A stretch of DNA of 42,669 bases, from positions 166,489-209,157 of the forward strand of contig NW_019775675.1 of NCBI RefSeq assembly GCF_001039355.2, written 5' to 3'. The position numbers and the translations under genes were made by a program. The notes beneath the pieces were generated by a model, which saw nothing but the letters and a program-made list of their open reading frames with translations, made no database searches and was not told the DNA's origin. Source of the DNA: Lingula anatina (lineage: Eukaryota; Brachiopoda; Lingulata; Lingulida; Lingulidae). This document shows, piece after piece, positions 1-10,900 of the stretch (position 1 is the stretch's first letter; every line of letters begins with the position of its first letter).

Positions 1-81
1 TGACTTGTTGTTATGTTACATTGAATGTCATAAGTTTGAAAAATACATTGCTTCTGTGAAGGTCTGGACTAATAATAAAAT

Positions 82-590
82 GCTAACAATGTTGCTACTG
101 TGAATGGTTGAATTCATGGTAAAATATTGAACTCTCAAACAACAGTCATGTTACAAATACTTCCTAATGAACCAAAATGAAGCACAAGAATGCTGAAATA
201 ATTTCTGACAGCTTCATGATGTACAGTTAAATCATATCTGACAGCAATATTTCTTGTCACAACCCTGCATACTCTCTTCTTTGAGTCCGTAAGGGTTGAT
301 CCCGATAGTCAGCTCAAATTTCTCCTTATATCTATCCTTTATGTACAAAGTTGCTTCTATGAAAGGTTGAACTTATGATTACACAGTAAACTCTCTAAAG
401 CTATAACTTTTATTACCCAATGAACAAGAAAAATGAAGTACAAGATAACTGAACTAGCTTCTGACAACATTCCACGATGTTGGGATACAGGGGTAGGTCA
501 GGATTTCACGTCTTTGGACTGTCTTGAGTTTATATGGGTCGATCACGCTGATCAGCTGAAGTTTTCACATGTATATACTATTTTCCTTTT
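82..590. repeat. Diverged two-copy tandem duplication, period about 265 bp
   Basis: Two blocks, roughly 82-345 and 349-590, share a run of matching segments in the same order. The copies open with GTTGCTACTGTGAATGGTTG and GTTGCTTCTATGAAAGGTTG, continue through an AACTCTC segment, then AATGAAGCACAAGA versus AATGAAGTACAAGA, and end with a GATC...GATCAGCT-like segment. Many substitutions and small gaps separate them, so the duplication is old. I see no convincing coding signal in either copy. The rest of 1-81 shows nothing recognisable. It could be a decayed repeat family or part of a neighbouring gene's untranslated region. Confidence 0.5.
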
Positions 591-712
591 GGTGTACTTG
601 ATCACGATATGAAGATTATTTCATTTTATTTGGTTCACCTATATTTACGCTACTATTCCCCGTCGTTCTTTCCCTCCAGAATGGCCGCTGGACGAGTGTT
701 ACGGAGCAAATA

Positions 713-720
713 TGACGTCA
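713..720. promoter_or_regulatory. Perfect CRE palindrome (TGACGTCA)
   Basis: The eight-base CREB/ATF binding palindrome TGACGTCA is present once, about 650 bp upstream of the first recognised LRRC45 coding exon. It sits within a locally more GC-rich stretch (about 655-730) that also has an AATGGCCGC string resembling a YY1 core. This is the best candidate in the flank for an LRRC45 promoter or 5' UTR exon. That role is inferred from position and motif only. Confidence 0.4.
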
Positions 721-733
721 CTGTAATCGGTTA

Positions 734-860
734 ATAGTCCAAAGGTTCATTGGTCCGAATGTTCACTATAGAACCTTCGAACCAACGAACCCTTGATTAA
801 AAAACTGATAAAAATGTTACGATTTTTCGGGCCAATGGGACCAATGAACTTTGGGACTAT
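734..860. repeat. Short foldback (inverted repeat) element
   Basis: Positions 734-756 (ATAGTCCAAAGGTTCATTGG plus TCC) and the reverse complement of 838-860 match over 23 bp with two or three differences, separated by 81 bp. The structure could form a hairpin. I found no clear flanking target-site duplication. It may be a small degenerate MITE or a structured untranslated region. Confidence 0.55.
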
Positions 861-1348
861 CGAGACGCCCCCATATTTAGAGCTACATTGTACATGTACT
901 GTATATAACCATCCTCATATTCCTTTCTTCAGAGAGAAGCTCTTGATCACTTTTGTAAAGAGAGTGTGGACATTTTATGTTTATCATAAATTCAGATTAT
1001 GAGAGATGGTTTAAGATAATTTTGCATTTTGGAAATTGATTATATTGTACACCGTAAATACCCAGTATGCCATATGTTACATACTGAACAGAAGAATGTC
1101 ACACAATCTTAAATCCACTTCACACAGATATTCTGATTTATTTATTATTATAGATTGCTTTGGCAAAATGAACACAAAGAATATTAGTGAATGTGTTAAA
1201 ATGCATTTTTCTTTTATACCAAAGTTGTGGTAAATATACTTTTTTGAGATGAAAAATAAATGTATTTTTTTTTCAAATGTATACTGTGTACTTCAAGTAT
1301 TTTTCCCCTGTATCTTTGGTGATAACATGTTTTATATCTGATTCCCAG
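861..1348. other. Non-coding stretch upstream of the first LRRC45 coding exon
   Basis: AT-rich sequence with short open frames that have no recognisable domains. It ends in a splice acceptor (TTCCCAG, ending at 1348) next to the first LRRC45 coding exon, so a 5' UTR exon must lie upstream, perhaps near the CRE at 713. Confidence 0.5.
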
Positions 1349-1368
1349 TTACTAGAGATGGTGTTGCG

Positions 1369-4300
1369 ATGGATGAATTCAAGTCAGCTTACTTATGCTT
1401 GTGTAGGGAGTACAATGTGGAACCGCATGATGCCTTGATGAAACAACTTAAAATGTAAGAATTTGATGTTTTTTGTGTCCCAATATTGTAAATATTAATT
1501 TTTGCAGGTATTTCAATATTTTCACAAAATGATGTTGCATTAATTATTATATTGATTCGATTAAAGAATTGGAAAACGTTTTGTATATATTAATAGGTTA
1601 CTGAACAAGGTTGCAGGTGCACCACACAGCTAAATTTTATCAGTATTTCATTCCCTTTTAGTCACATAAACTGTAGTAAACCATTAATAAATATTTCCAC
1701 CTTCTGGACCATATATATGATTAAGGCTTTGAACATCACTTATATATAATTTTAAATGTAGTCTGTTAAGATGCAAATACCCTCCCCCCCCTTAACATAC
1801 ACACAGATGTGTACATTTAAAATATTTCTTTCAGTATACCCACAAATCCCAGAAAAGGCAAACAAAGTCTTCAACTATCCAGAGAGAGTCTGTCACCAAA
1901 GACCTGTACTATACTTGGCAAAGTGCTGGCAACAGATCATACTTTCACTGAAATAAATCTGGCAAACTGTATGCTTAATGAAGATGGTAAGGTTCTAAAG
2001 GATACAAAGCACCTTCTTAATCTGTCAGTATACTATTAAGTAGTTTTGATCAAAGTGTTTTACAAAATAACATAATTTGTGACAGATTATTTTATCATCA
2101 GTACACATTTGTCATTTTACTTGCAGCTGTAAAAAGTCTTGCTTATGGGATGGCTGAAAATGTCGTTTGTAAAAGACTGGATTTAAAAGTAAGTAAATGT
2201 ATTACATTTTTGTTCATTTTAAATCAATAAGATTTAGTACTTACATACACAACAGTATGTTAAGTTTTCTTTGTGTTACGTTTCCTCACAAAATATATGA
2301 TTTTCTTTTCTTTAGATTTTATCATCTTTTCAAAATATTTTACTGATTTACAAAAAAGAAAAAAAAAGATTTTAAAGTTTTTATTTACTAAATTATTTTA
2401 TAGATATATATTTTATGTAAATGCTTATCACTTTTTGACATAAAATTTTTTGTAGGGAAATAATATAAGAGGAACTGGGACTGAGGCTCTAGCCAGAATG
2501 TTACGCCATAATAAGAGTTTAACTAGGTAATGACCACATCATTCCTTCTACATGTACATTAACCACAAGTGCTCTGTTTATTTTGACAATTGTTCATATA
2601 TTTTTATATCATGTAATAGTTGCTCAACAATTTTCTAGCTTATTCCTTTGAAAATAAGCACCATTTAACAATTTACATAAAGAGAGCTGCATATGATTTT
2701 ATGAATGTTTTGTCACTTAAAGATCTGAGTGAATAAAGTATCATTTAGATGAATTAATTTTAGTTAATCAGAATGAGATGGTTATATTTTTGTAATTGTA
2801 CCTCTAGTCTCTGTCTGGAACAGAATGATATGGGCATGATAGAGAATTCCTTTGGTACATTCTGTGAGGCCCTGGCTGCCAACACCACCCTCAAGGAGCT
2901 TGACCTTAGGAGCAACCAGATTAGCCACAACGGGGCGCAGGAGCTGGCTTCTGCCTTGAAGAGGAATACCACACTACAGGCAATAGGTGAGCAGACATGA
3001 GTTATGTCTTGTTCTGAAATGTGCATTATCATTATTATTATTATTTTTTTGATCAGATGAATAATATATTCAGTACTTCTCTCAGCTATGCTTAATGTCA
3101 TTTGAAGATTCTTGATGGAAATTGGAAGATATCAAAGGTCTAAGACATGGCATATTAGGTAAAAATTGAACTATGTATTTTTTTTTCTTTTTTGTAGAGC
3201 AACTTGCAAGATATATATTGACTCTTTCAATAAGACCACATTCAGATTTTTTACATATTATCTATGAGGGTTGAAAACATTGTTACTTTCATGTCAGGTG
3301 AAATTTATTAATTTTTTTTATTCAGATATGAGGTCAAACAGTGTTGGTATTATCGGAGGGCGAGCTCTCCTGGAAGCACTGAGGAGGAACAAAACTGTTT
3401 ACAAACTCAGCTTGGCTGGGAACATCATTCCTACTGATATTTTACAATCTATTGGTAATATCATTGTTGACAGATGAACAGGGCTTTCTTTTGTTTGAAA
3501 ATTCTCTCAAATTACTGATATTCTATATTCAACTCTTTCCCAAGACATGATAGGATTTTTTATTTGATGCCAGTTGAAATTTTGTGTATTAATTACCATT
3601 GTCAAGATTTTAATTGGAAATAGTGGGCCTTTTAAAATTTTAGGAAAATTTTTCAAGACTATTATTGGAAATACTTATATGTATAATATGACAAACTTGA
3701 CTATTTTCTTCTCAAACCAAAATTGAAAGTAAAAAAGTAAGATGTAATGAAACATGTCGACGTCGAGGTAATAACCTTTATATTTTTCCAGACACAGCTT
3801 TAGGACATAATGAAGACCGTCAACTGATGTGTAATGACTACTATCAGCGAACACACATGTTATCCTGTGAGCTGAGGACACTCAAAGAAGAGAAAAAGAT
3901 GCAGGTTATCACGAAAAAATATTTCTTGGTGACATCAGAATAGATTGACAAATACTTGTGTTTGCAAATGCTGTCAGTTGTTTGGTGTTATTTATTTTCT
4001 GTTTCAAAGTAATGACTTTTCTTTGTATGTTACTCTTCTTGCTGTTAAATGATGTTCTTGGACTTTTACCAGCATAGTCATACTTTTTTTGCATGGTTAA
4101 TGAATTTTCTATATATTTTATTCTTACAGATGAGTGAATTGATGGATAAAATTGATGAGCAGGAAGATTTCATGAGAAAGACCACCTGGTCCACTTCACA
4201 CAAGATTGGACAGCTGCAATCAGCACTGGACGAAAGGAAGGCTGCATTTAAGTCACTTAAAGCAAAGTAAGTCTTAGGCAATGCTTTCTTTTTTAAAACT

Positions 4301-7300
4301 GGTTAAAGCTGGTTTTTAAAGTAACATTTTTTACTATTAAACCGTGTTAAAAAGAATAGCTTCTATTTGTACTCTTTGGAAACCATTATTAACATTTGCA
4401 TATGGTTATATACGTTTACCTATAAAACAGATAGCACCATTTACATAATGATATTTTTCTGTGTTTATATGCCGTCACTTTTCTTTAAATTTTTGGCTTT
4501 TTGTAGGTTATCGATGACTGTCTGTAGTTAAGTCAGAACTGGTTCCAAAACAGAAAAATAAGTCCCATGATTAAGCATTTACTTTGTTATTACAGATTAT
4601 CAATGGTAGAATCAGAACTTGCTCTAGAGCAACAAAAGTCCCATGATTTAGAGGGTCTTGTGGCCAGGATGAAACAGGATCAGTCAGAGCTGAGCATCAG
4701 GCATCAGAGTGATCTGAGGCAGGAGAGAGAGGTAAGTGCACTTAATAACAAGATATTGCATGTGCAATACTACATGGGGATTGTGCTTTGGCACATTGAC
4801 CGTTCAGATATTTTGTCTTTTTTTCTTGTAAATGTTTCCTTTTCATATCACTGTCACATATTGTACTTATTTGTAATGAACATCCAGAATTTCTTCTTTT
4901 CAGTTTGTATGAATTACTGCCTACTTTTATATTTGGCCTTATATTTAACCTCACGCAAAAGTCAGCCTATATATGACAGTGCATTTCATCATGAACATTT
5001 TTCATATTTGCCTTATGTATCATTTGTTATATTTTGTTAATTGACTTTCTGCTGCTTTCAGGACAGAGCCTCTGTGGAAAGCAGACTTTTAAGGGAATTA
5101 TCTGAAGTTAATGACAGAAATGTGCAGCTAGAAGCTAAGGTGAATTGAAATAATAAGTAGTTAAAAAATTATGGCACATTTGAAATAGTTTAATGGTTCT
5201 GTTTTGATAAAGTTTTCAATTTCAGACCAAAATTAGAGAATGGAATAAGTCATTTAAATTGGTAATCTTGTTTAATTACTTAGCTTCCCAAACAAGGGTC
5301 AAACACTATTTAACATGAATAGACAATATTTATCTATAAACATGCTTTCTTTTTGCTTGCTAGGCACAAATATTAACATTTTGAAAAATCCTTCTCATGA
5401 TTGTTGTCATTATTATTTTGTCAGGAAGATGAACTTAGCAGAAAGGGCAAGCAGCAACAAGATCAGATATATGATCTTAAAGAGCAGCTGACACATGCAC
5501 AAGCTGACATAAAACTTAAAGGAGCACATTATGAAGGTTTGCTCTTATAATTAGTGTTTTTACATAATAAGCAATTAGTACGGTAAATTTTGAGCATTAT
5601 TTTACCAATGAAGTTCCTTTTGTCTTTGTGTTGTCACTGATGTCTGATGGTTTACTTCTTCTTTGCAGAGAAATTTAATAATGAAAAGCAAAAAAACAAA
5701 GAAATTTTACAAGAGGTGGAGTCTCTCAAGACACGAGAGGTGAGACAGGTGTTTCATTTTAAAGCATATTTATTACAGTGTCATGATATTTATTCCATTT
5801 CCAAAGATTGCTAATTGATTTTACATTTACTTGGCTTTTTATGTGGATGGGTCACCATGAAAAAAAAAAGTCTAACTGTAGTGTATTGAATCACTTTCAT
5901 TTAATACTGATACTGACATGAACAAGACTTCACATCAGTTTCATTTGTTATAAAAAAGAATATTTTTTATTTTTATATTTTTAACTTCTATATCAGATTG
6001 CCAAGCTACAGCAAGACTTTGATGACACTGAGAAGCAGCTGAGAGAAAGAATCAACAAACTAGAGAGGCAGCGTTTGGAGTTGGAAGAAGAAGTGAGCAA
6101 GCTGAAATCTCAGGCAGCGGCTGACAGGATCAAAGCTGAGGAGGAATTGGCCACAGTTAAGCAGAAAATAAGGTCTGATGAGGTGGGTGGAAGCTCTAGG
6201 CCAACTTACTCATGTTGAATCTCAGACAAATACTAGTCAAATTAACTTGTAAAAGAACATTTTAAATAATGTGCTTTTTTTTTGTTTGCTTGAATTAATT
6301 AAAGATATGTATTATTAAGTTTGAATTAAAATGCATTTTGATACAAGTTTGATATACGTAACTTTTATTAACACATCATTTGTCTCTTAGAAACTATATC
6401 CTCAATCTTACAGATATGTGTATATTCAGGTGTTAAAAGTTGTTTCACCCCATTAGGAGCAACATCAGAAGCAGCTGGAAGACAGAATGCGTATCCTGCA
6501 ACAGTCCAAGGATGAGCTGCAGTCTCATAGTAACCACCAGAAGGCCCTGATATTAGAGCTTCAAGGGAAGAACAGCAGCATGGAGCTAGAACTTGAGACA
6601 CACAAGAGAAGGATTGATGCACAGAACACAGTAAGAACACCCTGAGTGACCTCTGTAAGCAGCATGTCTCTTGGGGTTGCTTATAACAGTTACTGAAAAT
6701 GGCAGGAGTCACTGTGATTTAAAATATCAGTTTCCAGTTTACTCTGACACTTAGGGTGAATAGGCTTTCTTGGCAATTCAATTATAATAATGAATCAAAG
6801 AAAATTAATGTGTGCATATGTGTTACTTAATTATTGATTTTGTATTTGTTATGAAAGTTTTGTTATAATTGAATTGCTATATTCTACTAGTTATTGTTTT
6901 CTAATCTAGGAATTGTCTGGGAAGAACAATGAGATGATGGCTGAAGTTGGGAAAGTAAAACTGGAAGTTAAACAGAAAATGGCTCAATTAGAAACTGAAA
7001 GGCAAGCTCAGAATGAATTGAAAGAAGAAATAGGAAGACTGAAGAGGCAAATCTCAGGTATGTTAATCTCTGTGACACTTCTCTCCCTTAACTGTATTAT
7101 TTTGTTAAATATGTACTGTATTACCATTAAAAATGCTTTGGATAATTGACAGCAAGTTTTTTTTTTACATAAAATGGCTTTCTATCTAACAGCAATGACA
7201 TGAAATTGGCATTACATTTTATCTTCAGAGCAAACAGGAAAGCACAGGGAACTCATCCATGATAAGGAAAGAGAAATTGAGAGTTTGCAAGAAAAAGTCA

Positions 7301-7407
7301 GAGAAAAAGACAAGGAACTTATTCGAATGAGGGAAGAGGATGCTCAGAGATCGTCAATGCTCCAGTCTGCCATTATGACTTATGTGGCAAGGTCACCACA
7401 TAAATGA
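1369..7407 (+). CDS. LRRC45: LRRC45, leucine-rich repeat and coiled-coil centrosomal protein (complete, 16 exons)
   Basis: Centrosome linker protein; in vertebrates it joins rootletin and CEP250 at the proximal ends of centrioles. Coding exons: 1369-1454, 1835-1986, 2127-2188, 2456-2526, 2808-2986, 3326-3454, 3792-3904, 4130-4266, 4596-4731, 5062-5139, 5425-5536, 5669-5739, 5997-6182, 6457-6630, 6910-7057, 7229-7407. All introns are GT-AG and all phases agree. The product is 670 aa, the length I recall for human LRRC45. Residues about 55-220 are ribonuclease-inhibitor-type LRRs (for example [20 protein letters not shown]). About 235-660 is a long coiled coil. The end, [13 protein letters not shown], parallels the vertebrate terminus. 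The start [15 protein letters not shown] matches the family's N-terminus, so I chose 1369; the exon is open upstream to its acceptor at 1348. I saw no strong polyadenylation signal directly after the stop. Confidence 0.93.
4507..4580 (+). repeat. Decayed tandem copy of the 5' edge of LRRC45 exon 9
   Basis: Just upstream of exon 9 (which starts at 4596), positions 4507-4580 repeat its first about 57 bp in damaged form. Shared pieces are TTATC-ATG near the start, GTCAGAACT versus ATCAGAACT, and an identical AAGTCCCATGATT. The copy also has an acceptor-like TTTTTGTAG immediately in front (ending 4506). In-frame continuity is lost, with TAG/TAA codons inside. It looks like a tandem duplication of intron end plus exon start that has since decayed. 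Confidence 0.7.
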
Positions 7408-7961
7408 TGTCCCAGGTGAACCCTGACTGTATAACTGACTGTATAACATTCCATTGATAACATTCCACAGAACAAAAAGAAAAATCTTTTCGAGATAGTT
7501 TTTAGCTGAAATTAAAAGTAATTCAAATAGTTCTATGCTTGTAAATAATAATCTATTCATAAAGATACATTTTTATTTGAACATTGTTATTTAACTTACA
7601 AATGCATACAGAAATGACAAAAAAATTAAACAATATCATGACCACATCAATTTGGCACATTAAACAAACAAAGACATGAAAAAAATTGAGCCCGAAAATA
7701 GGTGTGGTATATAATTCAATATTTTAATAATTTTTACAAGTTGAAGAATAATGGGTATTTTCATTTTCTTGTGAAATTTTAATGTAATAAGTTCTTGTCA
7801 ATTTGGTATACAATTACATCGCTTTATTGCATCATTATCAAACACATTTTATTATTTCTACTGATTATGCATGTTGACATCCAAAAAAACAACACCCATT
7901 GTAGAGTTCAAATCCACCCTTAAAAATTATAAGTGGGTGAAAAATGGAAAAAACAAATGTT
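7408..7961. other. Intergenic, LRRC45 3' flank
   Basis: AT-rich sequence between the LRRC45 stop and the end of the minus-strand element gene. It presumably contains the LRRC45 3' UTR and the 3' end of the convergent element. I see no terminal inverted repeat here that would mark the element's boundary. Confidence 0.5.
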
Positions 7962-10900
7962 TCACTCATCAAATTCTGAGTCTGATTCCTCACTCCATGC
8001 TTCGCTCTCTGTATCTGATGTAGGATCTCTGTCAGTCATTTCTTCTTCACTTGACACAATGTCATCTTCATCTAGACTAGAATCATCTAAAATATGATCT
8101 CTATCCGCAAACATATCATCTGGAATAGCTGATCCCTCAAACCACACCGGCTTCAACAGGTTATCACTTGTATCAACAGCCCATCCATAGTCTACAGGCA
8201 TCATTCCCTCGCTAGGATTGGCTGTTGCAGCACGTGTCCAAATTGAGGTAACGTACTGAGCCCTACAAATTTTCATCTCAAGGGTACGGCAACATGGTGG
8301 TAATAGGGCACAGTCAATCTTTTGGATGTTTGCAAGTGGACTGTGCTGTAATTCAAAAAAAAAAAAAAATCATATAGAGGCAATATTGTATTTGTTTTGG
8401 CATTTCTTGTATTAGATACTGTATTCAATTTGTGCAAATTAAAAATTAAATTATTCTTAGGTACCTGATCAAACTTTCCTGTCATTTGAATAAGTCGCTG
8501 GTGTCTAGCTTCATTAACATCACGCACTTTGCCTTGGGAGTACATAAGGCAAACAAACTCTGAAGCAATATCAGCATCCACCATGGCCAGAGGTATCCCC
8601 ATACTAATGAAGAAATCCACAAACCGTCTACTGCTATCTTCATGACTTTCTAGCCAGTTCAGAAACTTTGTTTTCCCCTTTCTTAAAAAAATATGTATAC
8701 TGATAGACATTTAGGCAAAACAACACAAGTATAGGTGAAGATTATATTCATTATGTACTAAATATACACAAACATTAAATAATAAACAATATCAAGTTTG
8801 GAATGAGAAAAAATTGCAATATCGCTGTAATTATAAAAGTTCACACATAAAAACATGAAAAGATAATTTAAAAAATGCCATACCTGTAAAATGCAGAGGT
8901 AAAATCACAGCCAGTAAAGGCATGATATCCAAGCAATGCCCTTGATAATCCACTTTTGCGATCTTCAAGGACATCAGCAATGTTGGTTACATTGATGTAT
9001 CTTCTATTGTTTCCCATGCCACTGTCCATGATGATGTTACCTATGTTGTCTCTGTGTTGCCCAATGATACCAATCAATATAACGAGTATATCAGTATCTG
9101 AAGCTCGTACAATGATACTACCATCAATATTCACTGCATGGAAGGCGATGAGGGTATCAGCCTCTTCATGGTTGCCTTGCAGGTGTGGTGGACTGGTGGT
9201 GGTTATGGAACTGGATTGTTCACCATTGCCTTGATACTGAAAACACTTGCCACCATAGGAGACAAATAGACTTTTTCCTTCAAGTATATTGTAGTACTGG
9301 TCATTCTGCCATTCGTTCAGCAGAAATTTGGAAAGCGCAGTCTTGAATCCAGTGTTTGAAAGAAGCTTCTTTCCACTTTGTCTTATGGTTTGGTCTGGGC
9401 CAGTGATGGTATACTGGGTTTCTGAGGCACCACGCAGGCTCCGTTCACTATCTTTGATTGAATTCTTCATGTATTTATGGAAACAGAGATGGACCTCTTG
9501 GGCTCGCCCAGAACAAACAAAAGAAAGAATGCATCGAGCAATAGAAGCATACGAAGCTCCAATATTGGTCTGGGAAAGGATGGTGTGCAGAACAAGCCCT
9601 CCATCAAAGGCTTGTGAAAACTGTATTGGGAGATCTTCTTCTAAAATTTGTTGTGTCTGATATGTCTCCAGTCGCTTTGCCAAGGCTGCTTTGTCTGTTT
9701 TCACGAGGGATCCATCACAATGTGCTATGGACAGAGGGTATGGTGTTAGTGGATATGAAAGGGTATTTTGTAAGTCAAAGTGAGTCTTTTCAGCGACTAC
9801 AATCAAAATTTTTACGAACATATCCCTCACACTTTCTGCACTCTGGGTTGCTCTCTGAAGTAGATACTTTTTGTTTTTTTGTGACATTCTGTGCAGCAAA
9901 GTTATCGATGCGACATCGTTTAATGGGCTGAAGAAATCTTCTACTGTTACTTTCCCATTCGTCTTGGAATTTCTCTCTCTGATTCTTGCCTCTCTCTAGT
10001 GTATTCAACAAGTAATCTGCTGTAGCTTTGGTTGCTTCTTGCCCTGTGGCTACATTGATGAGAGCTCCTGGCGAATCTTCAGAAAATGGGTTGCAGAATT
10101 CATCTAACTTTGTACTCAGTGAATTGATTTGTCTGTTGTCTCTCTCTATTCTAGATGACCTGCATTGAGATGCTGGGGTTTCCCCTTGCTCCATTCCCAT
10201 TATTGCTCTAAGTTCTGTCACAGCAAGAGCCCTCTGTGTCATGGTCAGTGACCATCTGCGCATGGCATTTTCTGAGTTTCTAAATGCCACAATACCTGTC
10301 ATATGGGAGGCAGCATCACGGTTGACAGTTTGTTCTAGGGAGAGGTCAACTGCAGATCTACTATAGCTCTTGTTTATCCGTCTGATGGAAAATGCACCCT
10401 GTTCAAGTATTTCAATTAGGCGCGTGTCTGCACTCTTGAGCTTCTGAAGGAAAAGTGATCCCCATCTGGCATAGTTTGGACGGTTAAGAGCAAAGAAAAC
10501 CTCCAGGACTGTAGGCAAAACATAAAGGTAGCCATTGACATCATTGGTTTTTACACATCTTTGTAGATCCCTGTGGAGGCGATTGATGAGAAAGATGCAT
10601 ATTCCCCAATACTGAGCTGTAGCACCGAGAGATCCCCTGAGCACTGCTTGAAAGAAAGCTTCATAAGATTGCAAATGGAAGTGAACTGCTGGTGTATCAA
10701 GGTATTCTTCTACTGAGGCTGGGTCTGAAGGCACTGAAGACATCAAAGATTGTATTTCATGCTTTTCTTCATCTGGAATGTCTACCAAAAAGCAGTTGTA
10801 GAGCTTCTTTTCTAAGGTAGTGGCTAATAATTCATGGATTCTAGAACAGCGGTTATAAAATTTGCCCTTTATGAACCCCATCATGGACCCCTCTGCCAAG

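Noticed and set aside
681-733. Short open frame starting at an ATG in the GC-richer block with the CRE, possibly an upstream exon of LRRC45
   Set aside because: Joining it to the exon at 1349 does not keep frame through an obvious donor, and the family's N-terminus is already accounted for at 1369. At most a 5' UTR frame.
8956-9931. Three overlapping plus-strand open frames opposite the element gene
   Set aside because: Shadows of the minus-strand coding frame; low-complexity or unremarkable translations.
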